A stretch of DNA of 64,000 bases from Paraburkholderia acidipaludis NBRC 101816 (GTDB taxonomy: Bacteria > Pseudomonadota > Gammaproteobacteria > Burkholderiales > Burkholderiaceae), in the NCBI RefSeq assembly GCF_000684975.1, contig NZ_BAXZ01000003.1:494997-558996 (forward strand), read 5' to 3'. The notes under the pieces were generated by a model, which saw only the letters and a list, made by a program, of their open reading frames with translations, searched no databases and was not told the origin of the DNA. Shown here piece after piece: positions 25,483-34,413 of the stretch. Every line of letters begins with the position of its first letter. The stretch's first letter is position 1. The translations under genes and the position numbers were made by a program.

Positions 25483-25530
25483 GCCCCTGGCTGCGCCAGG
25501 GCGCTCTGCCGGCTCGCCTTCAAGCGGCCT

Positions 25531-25965
25531 TCATTCGGCAACGCGATAGACCTTGGCGAAGCGCTCGGCTTTCACGACGCCGTAGTCGCCGGGTGCGTAC
25601 TGCATGACCCAGTCGCCGGCCGCGCCGGCGAGACGGTCGCCGCCGTCCGAGCGCCGAATCGTGAACGGCTCGTCCATGCGCTTTGCCAGCACGACGGCAG
25701 GGCGGTTGCGGTAGTCGCCGGGCTCGCCGTGCGCCAGAGCGGCGTTGGCGGGGAAGTACTTCGCGTCGAAACGCTCGCGCGAGACCACCCAGCGCTCGCC
25801 GGTTGCGCCCGTGACGATCGCGTCGCCGCGCGCATAGCGGTTCGGGCCTTCGAGGCTCATGAGTTCGCCGGGTTCCGCGGCGAACGCGACAGCGACGGTT
25901 TCGTCCTTGACGACGCGCCGGGCGGCGGCGTCGCCGCGCAGGTCGAGTTGAGTCAGTTCAATCAT
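25531..25965 (-). CDS. PGDYG-domain protein
   Basis: The 144-residue protein carries two copies of the motif that names the family: PGDYRNRP (about residue 82) and PGDYGVVK (about residue 126). Around them are short beta strands (ATGERWVVSRERFDAKY, DWVMQYAPGDYGVV) that give a pseudo-repeat, as if two small beta domains were duplicated. The family has no established activity. The gene converges with the preceding one and is followed upstream by an intrinsic terminator. Confidence 0.85.
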   Translation of the reverse strand: MIELTQLDLRGDAAARRVVKDETVAVAFAAEPGELMSLEGPNRYARGDAIVTGATGERWVVSRERFDAKYFPANAALAHGEPGDYRNRPAVVLAKRMDEPFTIRRSDGGDRLAGAAGDWVMQYAPGDYGVVKAERFAKVYRVAE

Positions 25966-25997
25966 GGGCTCTTGCGTGAATCGGGTTGCGCAAACAA

Positions 25998-26027
25998 CGA
26001 CGGCCGGGCAAGGGTGCCCGGCCGTCG
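25998..26027 (-). terminator. Terminator hairpin of the Spy-like gene
   Basis: A perfect 13-base stem, CGACGGCCGGGCA (25998-26010) and TGCCCGGCCGTCG (26015-26027), encloses AGGG. Read on the minus strand it is followed by TTGTTTG, so it should stop transcripts coming from the gene ending at 26078. The T run is interrupted. Confidence 0.65.
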
Positions 26028-26077
26028 CTCGGTCGAAAAGCGTACCGCGATTCTAGCTTCTAGCCGCGATGCGCGCC

Positions 26078-26608
26078 TTAGTTTGCTGCCGGCGCGCTGG
26101 CAGCCGCGGCGTCGCTGGCCGGCGCGGCCTTCGGCTTGCTCTTGTGCTTCGGATGGGCCGGGCCCTTGCCGCCGGCCGGTGCGCCGTGACGGAAGGTCTT
26201 GTCGGCGAGGGCCTTCTGGTCGGCCGAGAAGCTGTTGTAGAGCGGCTCGAACGCCGTGACGAGCTTCTGCATGTCGTCCGCGTGGGCCTGCGTGATCTGC
26301 GCGTACTGCTTCATGTCGTCGAGCGCGTTACGCGTGTTTTCGCCTTCCACGCGCTGCTTGTAGAGGTCGGCCATGGTTGAGCCGTTGGCGCGCATCTGGT
26401 CGGCGAAGGTCTTCCACAGCGGCTCCTGCTCGGGCGTGATCTTCAGCGCCGAGTGCAGGTAGTCGATGCGGTCCTCGATGCGTTGCTCGTGTTGCGCGGC
26501 GTGCGCCTCGACGGCTGCCGAGGACGGTGCGGCCGACGAGGCGGCCGTTTGCGCGAAGGCGCCGCTCATTGAGAGCGCGGCAGCAAGGACGACGAAAGCT
26601 TTCTTCAT
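26078..26608 (-). CDS. Periplasmic Spy/CpxP-like (LTXXQ-type) protein
   Basis: The product is 176 residues from the ATG at 26606-26608; upstream codons in the frame are not protein-like. MKKAFVVLAAALSMSGAFAQ is a signal peptide. The mature protein is almost wholly helical, with LHSALKITPEQEPLWKTFAD (the LTxxQ-like element), a second helix DDMKQYAQITQAHADDMQ and SFSADQKALADKTF, in the order seen in Spy/CpxP and related Burkholderia proteins. The C-terminus is a Lys/Pro/Ala-rich tail (GPAHPKHKSKPKAAP), probably disordered. A periplasmic chaperone or envelope-stress buffer is likely. It is divergent from the Lrp gene. Confidence 0.75.
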   Translation of the reverse strand: MKKAFVVLAAALSMSGAFAQTAASSAAPSSAAVEAHAAQHEQRIEDRIDYLHSALKITPEQEPLWKTFADQMRANGSTMADLYKQRVEGENTRNALDDMKQYAQITQAHADDMQKLVTAFEPLYNSFSADQKALADKTFRHGAPAGGKGPAHPKHKSKPKAAPASDAAAASAPAAN

Positions 26609-26872
26609 TGTTGCTCCTTGGATCGTTTCGTAGCGAGTAGGGCGCAGTGCCGTATCGGTTGCAGGCGATATTAGTACCACGTTAACGCTGCATTGCGGCT
26701 GTTGTGCGACAACTGCTTACAAGTGAAACGCGCGGAAACCGTCCGGAATACGCCGAAACAAACGGCGCGGCACGGTGTTCGCAGCTTGTTGCACGCCTTG
26801 TTACGGATGCCGGCAGGACCCCGTCGCGGGCGATAATGATGCCATTGTCCGCACACGAGAGACATTCCATCG

Positions 26873-27337
26873 ATGAGACCTCCGCGCCTCGACCAACTCG
26901 ACGACCTCGACCGCAACCTCGTCGCCTTGCTGCAGGAGAACGCGCGCGAGAGTGTCGCGAACCTCGCGCGCCGGCTGGGCGTGGCGCGCACGACGGTGCT
27001 CGCGCGCATCGCGCGGCTCGAGCGCGCGCAGGTGATTGCCGGGTATGGCGTGCGGCTCGGCCAGGATGTGCTCGACGCGAGCCTGCAGGCGTGGGTGGGG
27101 CTCATCATCGCACCCCGGCATGGTCCCGACGTGCAGAAGCGTCTTGGCCGGATGCCGGAGGTGCAGCTCCTCTGCGCGGTGAGCGGCGAGTACGACTATG
27201 TCGCGTGGGTGCGCGCCGAAACGCCGGATCGCCTCAACGACTTGCTCGACCAGATCGGCGGCATGCCGGGTGTCGAGCGCACCACGACCTCCATCGTTCT
27301 GGCGCGCAAGATCGACCGCGGTTCGGTCATGGGTTAG
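26873..27337 (+). CDS. Lrp/AsnC family transcription regulator
   Basis: The 154-residue protein has the Lrp/AsnC winged HTH (LDDLDRNLVALLQENARESV, ANLARRLGVARTTVLARIARLE) and the C-terminal RAM ligand-binding domain (VQLLCAVSGEYDYVAWVRAE). It is followed by a saccharopine dehydrogenase-like gene on the same strand, whose upstream region has a large nested dyad. A role as amino-acid-responsive regulator of that enzyme is inferred from adjacency. Confidence 0.95.
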   Translation: MRPPRLDQLDDLDRNLVALLQENARESVANLARRLGVARTTVLARIARLERAQVIAGYGVRLGQDVLDASLQAWVGLIIAPRHGPDVQKRLGRMPEVQLLCAVSGEYDYVAWVRAETPDRLNDLLDQIGGMPGVERTTTSIVLARKIDRGSVMG

Positions 27338-27409
27338 GGCCTTGGGCCCGGGTCTTCGCCACGCACGACCGCCCTGATTTTTTCCTGATTTTCCCCCGAT
27401 TGATGCCGG

Positions 27410-27449
27410 TTTCGACGAAATGACGAATCGCATCGTCGGATCGTCGAAA
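27410..27449. promoter_or_regulatory. Nested dyad upstream of the saccharopine dehydrogenase-like gene
   Basis: Outer arms TTTCGACGA (27410-27418) and TCGTCGAAA (27441-27449) and inner arms GACGA (27422-27426) and TCGTC (27433-27437) share the axis 27429.5. The 40-base span, about 110 bases before the start codon and with the Lrp-type gene just upstream, makes it a candidate Lrp site. Confidence 0.5.
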
Positions 27450-27560
27450 TTTGCGGTCGAATCGCAGCATTTTGGATCTATAAACCGTTTTTGCACCTCC
27501 CTAGACTTGATGGAAAGGGCGCCGCCGGCCCTCCGGACCATAAAACCAGGGAGATGCAAG

Positions 27561-28673
27561 ATGAAAGTCGCGATTGCAGGCGCCGGCCTGATCGGCCACA
27601 CCATTGCTCACATGCTGCGCGAGACCGGGGACTACGAGGTGGTCGCGTTCGACCGCGACGCCCGGGCACTCGAAAAGCTCGCCGCCACCGGCATTCCCGT
27701 CGAGCGCGTGGACTCGGCGGACGCCGCCGCGCTGCGCGGCGCGCTTTCCGGTTTCGACGCGCTCGTCAATGCGCTGCCGTACTACCTTGCGGTGAACGTC
27801 GCGTCGGCGGCGAAGGGCTCGGGCGTGCATTACTTCGACCTCACCGAGGACGTGCGCGCCACCCACGCCATACGCACGCTCGCCGAGGGCGCCGACCATG
27901 TCTTCATGCCGCAATGCGGCCTCGCGCCCGGCTTCATCGGCATCGTCGCGCATGCGCTCGCGAGCCGCTTCAGCGAGATCCGCGAGGTCAAGATGCGCGT
28001 CGGCGCGCTGCCGCAGTTCCCCACCAACGCGCTCAAGTACAACCTCACGTGGAGCGTGGACGGGCTCATCAACGAGTACTGCCAGCCCTGCGAAGCGATC
28101 CGCGACGGCCGCACGCAATGGGTCCAGCCGCTCGAAGGCCTCGAGCACTTTTCGCTCGACGGCGTGGAGTACGAGGCGTTCAACACGTCGGGCGGTTTGG
28201 GCACGCTCTGCGAAACGCTCGCGGGCCGGGTCGAGTCGCTCGATTACAAGTCGGTGCGCTATCCGGGGCACCGCGAGCTCATGCAGTTCCTGCTGGAGGA
28301 CCTGCGCCTCGCCACCGACCGCGACATGCTCAAGTCCATCCTGCGCCGCGCCGTGCCGGCCACCGAGCAGGACGTCGTGCTGATCTTCATGACCGTGACC
28401 GGCATGCGCGACGGCCAGCTCGTGCAGGAGGTGTTTACGCGCAAGATCTTCGCGAAGACCGTGTGCGGCGTGCCGATGAGCGCGATCCAGATCACCACGG
28501 CGGGCGCGATGTGCGCGGTGCTCGACATGTTCCGCGAAAAGCAGCTGCCGCAAAAAGGCTTCGTGCGCCAGGAACAGGTGTCGCTGGCGCAGTTCCTTTC
28601 CAACCGCTTCGGGCAGGTGTATGAAGGCGCGGCGCTCGATGCGCGCACGCTCGCGCAGGCCGCCGCAGCTTGA
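27561..28673 (+). CDS. Saccharopine dehydrogenase-like NAD(P) oxidoreductase
   Basis: The product is 370 residues from the ATG at 27561, with GGGAGATGCAAG upstream. The N-terminal Rossmann motif is AIAGAGLIGHTIAHML, and the next block (DALVNALPYYLAVNVASAA, GVHYFDLTED) is characteristic of the saccharopine dehydrogenase/lysine-ketoglutarate reductase family. The C-terminal half (TWSVDGLINEYCQPCEAI, NTSGGLGTLCETLAGRV) is the family's second domain. In proteobacteria such enzymes act on lysine or related amino acids, for example in aminoadipate or pipecolate routes. The Lrp-type neighbour fits amino-acid catabolism; the exact substrate is not known. Confidence 0.9.
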   Translation: MKVAIAGAGLIGHTIAHMLRETGDYEVVAFDRDARALEKLAATGIPVERVDSADAAALRGALSGFDALVNALPYYLAVNVASAAKGSGVHYFDLTEDVRATHAIRTLAEGADHVFMPQCGLAPGFIGIVAHALASRFSEIREVKMRVGALPQFPTNALKYNLTWSVDGLINEYCQPCEAIRDGRTQWVQPLEGLEHFSLDGVEYEAFNTSGGLGTLCETLAGRVESLDYKSVRYPGHRELMQFLLEDLRLATDRDMLKSILRRAVPATEQDVVLIFMTVTGMRDGQLVQEVFTRKIFAKTVCGVPMSAIQITTAGAMCAVLDMFREKQLPQKGFVRQEQVSLAQFLSNRFGQVYEGAALDARTLAQAAAA

Positions 28674-28760
28674 TGCGGCCTGACGTAGCCGGACTGCGAA
28701 CCCGCCGAAAAAGCACGAGATCAACGAAGAAAACGAAGAGGGCCGTGCGCGCCGTCGGTC

Positions 28761-29354
28761 TCAGACCGGCGGTGTTTCTTTTGCGATGCGCTGGAGCAAG
28801 GCGTCGAAATCGGCTTCCGTGGGGGCGGTGTTGTCGAACACGGCGACTCCCTCGAGCTGCGCGGCCGACGGCACGAAACGGCGCTGCCGGTAATCGTCCC
28901 AATGCGCGAGCTTGTAGGCGTCGCCCGGATGCGCGCGCGCGACGATGCGGCGCTGCGCCGTTTCCTCCCCGGTCTGCACCCAGACCACCGTGAGCGCCAC
29001 GTCGGGGCCGATGCCGAGCCACGCGCGGTCGAACAGGCGCCGTTCGCGGATCTCGCGCGAAAGCGGGGCCACCGCGAGCACGCTCACGCCGAGTTCGAGG
29101 TTTTCACGCGCGGTATCGACGAGCCCCAGGTACTCCGGGTCGCGCAGATGCTGCAGGAAGAGCGGGCTGTCGCGGTCGTTGGGGTTGCCGGTGAGCGCCG
29201 TCATGGCGGCACCGCCGGTGCGGCCGTAGAGCGTGTCCTTGTCGAGCAGGCAGAAGGGCTCGCTAGTCGCGTGGCGAAGCGGGCCGATCAGGCGCTTCGC
29301 GAGGGTGGTCTTGCCGGTGCCCGCGTGGCCGCAGAAGAAAACGAGCCGTGTCAC
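28761..29354 (-). CDS. P-loop (AAA-type) kinase-like protein
   Basis: The 197-residue product begins with GTG at 29352-29354, overlapping the cydX stop by four bases (GTGA). Walker A is GHAGTGKTTLAKRL (residues about 9-22). LLDKDTLYG is a substrate/Walker-like segment, and LTVVWVQTGEETAQRRIVAR is the lid-type region typical of gluconate- or zeta-toxin-like P-loop kinases. The last third (DYRQRRFVPSAAQLEGVAVFDN) is also as in such kinases. The substrate is unknown. Tight coupling to a cydX gene is unusual. Confidence 0.85.
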   Translation of the reverse strand: MTRLVFFCGHAGTGKTTLAKRLIGPLRHATSEPFCLLDKDTLYGRTGGAAMTALTGNPNDRDSPLFLQHLRDPEYLGLVDTARENLELGVSVLAVAPLSREIRERRLFDRAWLGIGPDVALTVVWVQTGEETAQRRIVARAHPGDAYKLAHWDDYRQRRFVPSAAQLEGVAVFDNTAPTEADFDALLQRIAKETPPV

Positions 29355-29509
29355 GTGCGGCGGGTCGGGGCCTTGCCGGCCGATGCGTCGTCACCTTGAC
29401 CGCTTTGGACTTCGCCGGTGAGCTTGCTGTTGGCGTCGAGCCACATTGCATTGATGATGCCGAAGCCGAGCGCCACGCCGATGCCGAGGATCCACGAGAA
29501 ATACCACAT
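29351..29509 (-). CDS. cydX: CydX-like small subunit of cytochrome bd oxidase
   Basis: The 52-residue protein starts at the ATG at 29507-29509. MWYFSWILGIGVALGFGIINAMWLD is the one-helix signature of CydX/CbdX (MWYFAWILG-AFGIINALW), which stabilises the heme cluster of cytochrome bd. The C-terminal tail (TGEVQSGQGDDASAGK) is longer than in E. coli CydX (37 residues). No cydA or cydB is nearby: the region 29510-29711 is gene-free and the next gene is on the other strand. It therefore appears to be an orphan subunit. Confidence 0.85.
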   Translation of the reverse strand: MWYFSWILGIGVALGFGIINAMWLDANSKLTGEVQSGQGDDASAGKAPTRRT

Positions 29510-29711
29510 CGTATTCGTCTCCTGTTGGCGAGAGCAAAACCGTCGTGAGGAACGGCGGGCGGCTGCCGTCAGCCACACGAAGCATATACCATGCATGAAC
29601 GCTGCGGCACGGTCGAGATCGGTGCAATGCAGCATGCATCGAAGGCGTAGCGAGTCAACGCCAGGCCAAAATCAGGCCAAAGCCACAACGACACACTCAG
29701 GGGAAGCTTCC

Positions 29712-30176
29712 ATGCCGTCGCGCGCGTTCCACGCCTCGTCCAACGTGCCTGCGCTTGTCGCCGGCGTCACGCTGGCCTTTGTTCTGGCCTTCGTCCTGGC
29801 GCTCGGCGGCTGCGCGGAAACGCCGGAGCCGCCCATGCCGTTCAAGGCCGTTCCCGTCGAGCGCATCCTGCTGCCGGCCTACACGCAGCCGGGCGACGGG
29901 CTCGTGGCGGTGGACGTGCGGCGCGAGCGCACCGGCAACGTGATCGTCCGGTTCCGCGACGCGCCCGTCTACGTCGACGGCCAGCGTGTCACGGACCTGA
30001 TGAACGGCGAGCACGTGGTGTTCTACCTGAGTCCGGGCGTTCACCGGATCGGCGTGAGCACCCAGTTCGATCCCCTGGTGGAGATTCGCTTCGCGGTCGA
30101 TCCGCGCTATACGAACCGTGCGAGCGTCGCGTTCGGCAAGGATCACCGCATTCTGATCCGCCGGGTGGCACAGTAG
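29712..30176 (+). CDS. Lipoprotein of unknown function
   Basis: The 154-residue product starts at the ATG at 29712. A hydrophobic segment (VPALVAGVTLAFVLAFVLALGGCAE) ends in the lipobox LGGC near residue 34. The mature part (VERILLPAYTQPGDGLVAVDV, GNVIVRFRDAPVYVDGQRVT, YLSPGVHRIGVSTQFDP) has alternating beta strands, consistent with a small beta-sandwich anchored to a membrane. I do not recognise a family. Confidence 0.65.
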   Translation: MPSRAFHASSNVPALVAGVTLAFVLAFVLALGGCAETPEPPMPFKAVPVERILLPAYTQPGDGLVAVDVRRERTGNVIVRFRDAPVYVDGQRVTDLMNGEHVVFYLSPGVHRIGVSTQFDPLVEIRFAVDPRYTNRASVAFGKDHRILIRRVAQ

Positions 30177-30306
30177 CCCCTGCGCGCCTCGCGGCATGCC
30201 GGGAACCCCGGCGGTCGCCCGGGGGTCAATCCGGCGCAGGAGCGTGGCGCCGGTGCGCCGCGCCGCAACGAACGCCGTCGTCAGGACGAGCCAGGACGAA
30301 TACGAC

Positions 30307-31284
30307 ATGCTGATCAATTGCGCCGCCTACGAGGGCGGAAGAAAGCTGGGCGATATTCCGCTGAAGGACATCAGCGACTATCTCGCCCGACCCGAGTGCT
30401 TCGTCTGGGTTGCGCTCAAGGACCCCGACGCCGGCGAGATGGACGCGATGAAGGAGGAGTTCGGCCTGCACGCGCTCGCGATCGAAGACGTCATGAACGG
30501 CAGGCAGCGGCCGAAGATCGAGGAGTATGGCGGCACGCTGTTCGCCGTGCTCCACACCATCGAGATCGGCGAGGACGGCGAACTGGCCATGGGGCAGGTC
30601 AACGTGTTCGCCGGGCCGAATTTCGTGCTTTCGGTCCGCCATCGCACGCTGCAGGGCTTCCAGGACGTGCGCGCGCGCTGCGAGCGCGAGCCGGAGCTGC
30701 TCAAGGAGGGCGCGGGTTTCGTGCTCTATGCGCTCATCGACAGCGTGGTGGACCGCTACATGCCGGTGCTGGACGCGCTCTCGGGCGAGATCGAGGAGCT
30801 GGAGGACCGCATCTTCGAGAAGCACGGCGTTTCCGCCTCGCGCGGCATCATCGAGGATCTCTACTCGCTCAAGCGCCGCCTCGTGATCCTCCAGCATCAC
30901 GTCTCGCCGCTCGTGGAGGCCGTGGGCAAGCTGGTGGGCGGGCGCATTCCGCCGATCTGCGTGGGCATGCAGGCGTACTACCGCGACGTCTACGACCATC
31001 TCGTGCGCGTCTCCAATCTTGTCGACGCGCGCCGCGAAATGATCGTCACCGCGATCCAGGTGAATCTCGGCATGATTTCGCTCGCGGAAAGCGAAGTGAC
31101 GAAGCGCCTCGGCTCGTTCGCCGCGCTCTTCGCCGTGCCGACGATGATTGCGGGTATCTACGGAATGAACTTCCAGGAGATTCCGGAGCTACATTACCGC
31201 TACGGCTACCCGGTCTGCCTCGCCGTCATGGCGGCCATCGACGTGATGCTGTATTTCCTGTTCCGCCGCGCGGGCTGGCTCTGA
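30307..31284 (+). CDS. corA: CorA family magnesium/divalent cation channel
   Basis: The product is 325 residues from the ATG at 30307. The cytoplasmic alpha/beta funnel domain is followed by a long stalk helix and two C-terminal membrane helices. The gating motif GMN is present in IYGMNFQ (about residues 285-287), followed by YGYPVCLAVMAAIDVMLYFL. It forms a homopentamer importing Mg2+ (or Co2+/Ni2+) down its gradient. The short sequence before the start has no visible Mg-sensing leader. It is a single gene. Confidence 0.95.
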   Translation: MLINCAAYEGGRKLGDIPLKDISDYLARPECFVWVALKDPDAGEMDAMKEEFGLHALAIEDVMNGRQRPKIEEYGGTLFAVLHTIEIGEDGELAMGQVNVFAGPNFVLSVRHRTLQGFQDVRARCEREPELLKEGAGFVLYALIDSVVDRYMPVLDALSGEIEELEDRIFEKHGVSASRGIIEDLYSLKRRLVILQHHVSPLVEAVGKLVGGRIPPICVGMQAYYRDVYDHLVRVSNLVDARREMIVTAIQVNLGMISLAESEVTKRLGSFAALFAVPTMIAGIYGMNFQEIPELHYRYGYPVCLAVMAAIDVMLYFLFRRAGWL

Positions 31285-31554
31285 GCACGCGAGGCCGGCG
31301 CAGCGCCGCCGCGGCGGGAAGCCCCTCGAAGCGCACAATGAAGCAGGCGCTCAAGAAACGCGCCGGCCGGCCGTTATTCGTAAGGTGATGGCAGCGAAAT
31401 CGACGCCTCGGGCAGACGAGGCCCCGACCTTGCGATTTTGTTGCGCCACACCAAACGCCGCGCACGCCGGCGGCGCGGTCCCGGCAGGCAGCGGGCGCCG
31501 CGGCGCCGGCCGGCTCTTGCCACGCGCGGCGAGGCTCGCGACTACAGGATCGTG

Positions 31555-33234
31555 ATGGATGCAAGTGCCCCCGACGTGATTCCCGCCGCCCACGAGGTGT
31601 TCGCGGTGACGGGCGTCGGCAAAACCTATGAGCAGCCGGTGCTCGCCGACGTCAGCCTCGCCCTCCACGCGGGCGAGGTATTGGCGCTGACGGGCGAAAA
31701 CGGCGCGGGCAAGAGCACGCTCTCGAAGATCATTGGCGGCCTCATCTCCCCGAGCGCGGGCAGCATGACGCTGCTGGGCCGTCCCTATGCGCCCGCGAGC
31801 CGCCGCGAGGCGGAGGCGCTGGGCGTGCGCATGGTGATGCAGGAGCTGAACCTGCTGCCCACGCTGTCGGTGGCGGAAAACCTGTTTCTCAACCGCTTGC
31901 CCCAGGCGGGCGCGCTGCGCCTCGGCTGGATCGACCGCCGGCGGCTTGCCGAGGACGCGCGCGCCGCCATGGCGCAGGTGGGGCTGGAGGCGATCGATCC
32001 CGGCACGCCGGTGGGCGAACTTGGCATCGGCCACCAGCAGCTCGTGGAGATCGCGCGCAACCTGATCGGCGAAACCCGCGTGCTGATCCTCGACGAACCC
32101 ACGGCCATGCTGACCGGCCGCGAGGTCGAGCTGCTGTTCGAGCAGATCGCGCGGCTCAAGGCGCGCGGGGTGGCGCTCGTGTACATCTCGCACCGGCTGG
32201 AGGAACTCGAACAGATCGCGCAGCGCGTCGCGGTGCTGCGCGACGGCCGCCTCGTGCGCGTGGACGGCATGGAGAACCTCACGCCCGAGCGCATCGTCGC
32301 GCTGATGGTGGGCCGCGAGCTTGGCGAGCATATCGATCTCGGCGAGCGGCGCATCGGCGCGCCGCTCCTGAAGGTCGAGGGCCTCGGCCGGGCGAATGCC
32401 GTGCGCGACGTATCGTTCGAGGTGCGCGCGGGCGAGATTTTCGGCGTGTCCGGGCTGATCGGCGCCGGCCGCACCGAGCTGATGCGCCTCATCTACGGCG
32501 CCGACCCGAAGGATCGCGGCAGCGTCGCGCTCGCGCCGCAGCCGGGCGCGGCGCCGGTGCCCGTGAAGATCGACGCGCCGGCCGACGCCGTGCGGCTCGG
32601 CATCGCGCTGATCACGGAGGACCGCAAGGGCGAGGGCCTGCTGCTGCCCCAGCCGGTCGCGGCTAACGTCACGCTCGGCAATCTCGGCGCGGTGTCGCGC
32701 TATGGCGTGATCGACGGCGCCCGGGAGCACGCACTCGCCCGCGGGCAGATCGACGCCTTGCACATCCGCGCGGCCGGGCCGCGCCAGGCCGTGGGCGAGC
32801 TCTCGGGCGGCAACCAGCAGAAGGTCGTGATCGCGCGCTGGCTCGCGCGCGGCCTCACCTCCGACGTGCGCGTGCTGCTGTTCGACGAGCCGACGCGCGG
32901 CATCGACGTGGGGGCGCGCTTCGAGATCTACGCGCTGATGAGCGCGCTCGCGCGCGAGGGCCGGGCACTCGTCGTCGTGTCGAGCGATCTGCGCGAGCTG
33001 ATGCTGATCTGCGACCGCATCGGCGTGATGTCGGCGGGCCGGATGACGGCGACCTTCGCGCGCGGGCAGTGGTCGCAGGATGCGCTGCTCGGCGCGGCGT
33101 TCGCGGGCCACCGCGCCGAGGACGCGCTGCTTGCCGACGCCGCGGATCTGCCGCAGGCGCCGGCGGGCGAACCGCAAGGCGATGAGCCGCGCGGCGGCGA
33201 GCGCGACGATCCCCAAGGAGGCGCAGCACCATGA
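31555..33234 (+). CDS. Ribose-type ABC transporter ATPase (two NBDs)
   Basis: This 559-residue RbsA/MglA-class protein has two ATPase domains. The first has Walker A GENGAGKST (about residue 48), LGIGHQQLVEIARN as its degenerate signature, and Walker B VLILDEPTAML. The second has GLIGAGRTEL in place of Walker A, the signature LSGGNQQKVV, and Walker B LLFDEPTRGID. The C-terminal tail is Pro/Glu-rich. It overlaps the permease start by four bases. With the permease it makes a sugar importer; the partner binding protein is not encoded before it, where corA ends 270 bases away. Confidence 0.93.
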   Translation: MDASAPDVIPAAHEVFAVTGVGKTYEQPVLADVSLALHAGEVLALTGENGAGKSTLSKIIGGLISPSAGSMTLLGRPYAPASRREAEALGVRMVMQELNLLPTLSVAENLFLNRLPQAGALRLGWIDRRRLAEDARAAMAQVGLEAIDPGTPVGELGIGHQQLVEIARNLIGETRVLILDEPTAMLTGREVELLFEQIARLKARGVALVYISHRLEELEQIAQRVAVLRDGRLVRVDGMENLTPERIVALMVGRELGEHIDLGERRIGAPLLKVEGLGRANAVRDVSFEVRAGEIFGVSGLIGAGRTELMRLIYGADPKDRGSVALAPQPGAAPVPVKIDAPADAVRLGIALITEDRKGEGLLLPQPVAANVTLGNLGAVSRYGVIDGAREHALARGQIDALHIRAAGPRQAVGELSGGNQQKVVIARWLARGLTSDVRVLLFDEPTRGIDVGARFEIYALMSALAREGRALVVVSSDLRELMLICDRIGVMSAGRMTATFARGQWSQDALLGAAFAGHRAEDALLADAADLPQAPAGEPQGDEPRGGERDDPQGGAAP

Positions 33235-34253
33235 CGAATCAACCGTTGCGCGGGCAACCGGGCGGCGAACCCGCCGCCGTGGCGGTGCAGCCGGCCATGA
33301 AGCCGGTGAGCAGGCGTTCCGCGTTCTCGAACTATCTGGGCCTCGCGCTCGCGCTCCTCGCGATGATCGTGCTGTTCTCGCTGCTGAGCTCGCACTTCCT
33401 GACTTACGACACCTTCAGCACGATCGCGAACCAGATTCCGGATCTCGTCGTGATGTCGGTGGGCATGACCTTCGTTTTGATCATCGCGGGCATCGACCTT
33501 TCGGTGGGTTCGGTGCTCGCGCTCGGCGCCTCGGTGGTGAGCGTCGCGTCGCTCAAGTGGGGCTGGGGCGCGTTGCCGGCCGCGCTGCTCGGGCTGGTGG
33601 CCGCCGCCGCGACGGGCACGTTCACGGGCGCCGTCACGGTGGGCTGGCGGATCCCGTCGTTCATCGTTTCGCTGGGCGTGCTCGAAGCGGCGCGCGGCCT
33701 CGCCTATCAGATGACGAACTCGCGCACGGCCTATATCGGCGACGCGTTCGACTTCCTCTCGAACCCGATCGCGCTCGGCATTTCGCCGGCGTTCCTGATC
33801 GCCGTCGCGGTCATGGTGATCGCGCAGCTCGTGCTCACGCGCACGGTGTTCGGCCGCTACCTGATCGGCATCGGCACGAACGAGGAGGCGGTGCGGCTGG
33901 CGGGTGTCGACCCGCGCCCGTACAAGGTGATCGTGTTCGCGCTCATGGGCGCGCTCTCGGGGCTCGCGGCGCTGTTCCAGATCTCGCGGCTCGAAGCGGC
34001 GGATCCGAACGCGGGCGACGGGCTCGAACTGCAGGTGATCGCGGCCGTCGTGATCGGCGGAACGAGCCTCATGGGCGGCAGAGGGTCGGTGATCAGCACG
34101 TTCTTCGGCGTGTTGATCATTTCGGTGCTGGCGGCGGGGCTCGCGCAGATCGGCGCGAACGAGCCGACCAAGCGCATCATCACCGGCGCGGTGATCGTGG
34201 TGGCGGTCGTGCTCGACACGTACCGCAGCCGCAAGGGCAGGCGCAGTACATAA
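33231..34253 (+). CDS. Ribose-type ABC transporter permease
   Basis: The 340-residue RbsC-class inner-membrane permease has about ten hydrophobic helices. Family blocks are GMTFVLIIAGIDLSVGSVLALGA, IPSFIVSLGVLEAARGLAYQ, IGIGTNEEAVRLAGVD (the cytoplasmic coupling region) and AAVVIGGTSLMGGRGSV. It is translationally coupled to the ATPase (ATGA) and is followed 160 bases later by a LacI gene. The substrate is probably a monosaccharide; ribose is a guess from the family. Confidence 0.95.
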   Translation: MTNQPLRGQPGGEPAAVAVQPAMKPVSRRSAFSNYLGLALALLAMIVLFSLLSSHFLTYDTFSTIANQIPDLVVMSVGMTFVLIIAGIDLSVGSVLALGASVVSVASLKWGWGALPAALLGLVAAAATGTFTGAVTVGWRIPSFIVSLGVLEAARGLAYQMTNSRTAYIGDAFDFLSNPIALGISPAFLIAVAVMVIAQLVLTRTVFGRYLIGIGTNEEAVRLAGVDPRPYKVIVFALMGALSGLAALFQISRLEAADPNAGDGLELQVIAAVVIGGTSLMGGRGSVISTFFGVLIISVLAAGLAQIGANEPTKRIITGAVIVVAVVLDTYRSRKGRRST

Positions 34254-34413
34254 CAATCGATTGAGAGGGCGCGGTCCGCTCGGGGGCGGGCCGTCGAGGG
34301 CTTTAGCCGCGTTGCGGCGCGCGCAGCCGCAACATGGGGCAAGCGGCGCAGGCAGGTGCAGGCACGCAAAGCGGCTGCAACTAGCAGTGAACCAGGCAGG
34401 AGCAACAGAAAAA

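Noticed and set aside
25483..25530. Hairpin-like sequence between two convergent genes
   Set aside because: It has a CCCTGG/CCAGGG stem but no T tract on either strand, so terminator status is unsupported.
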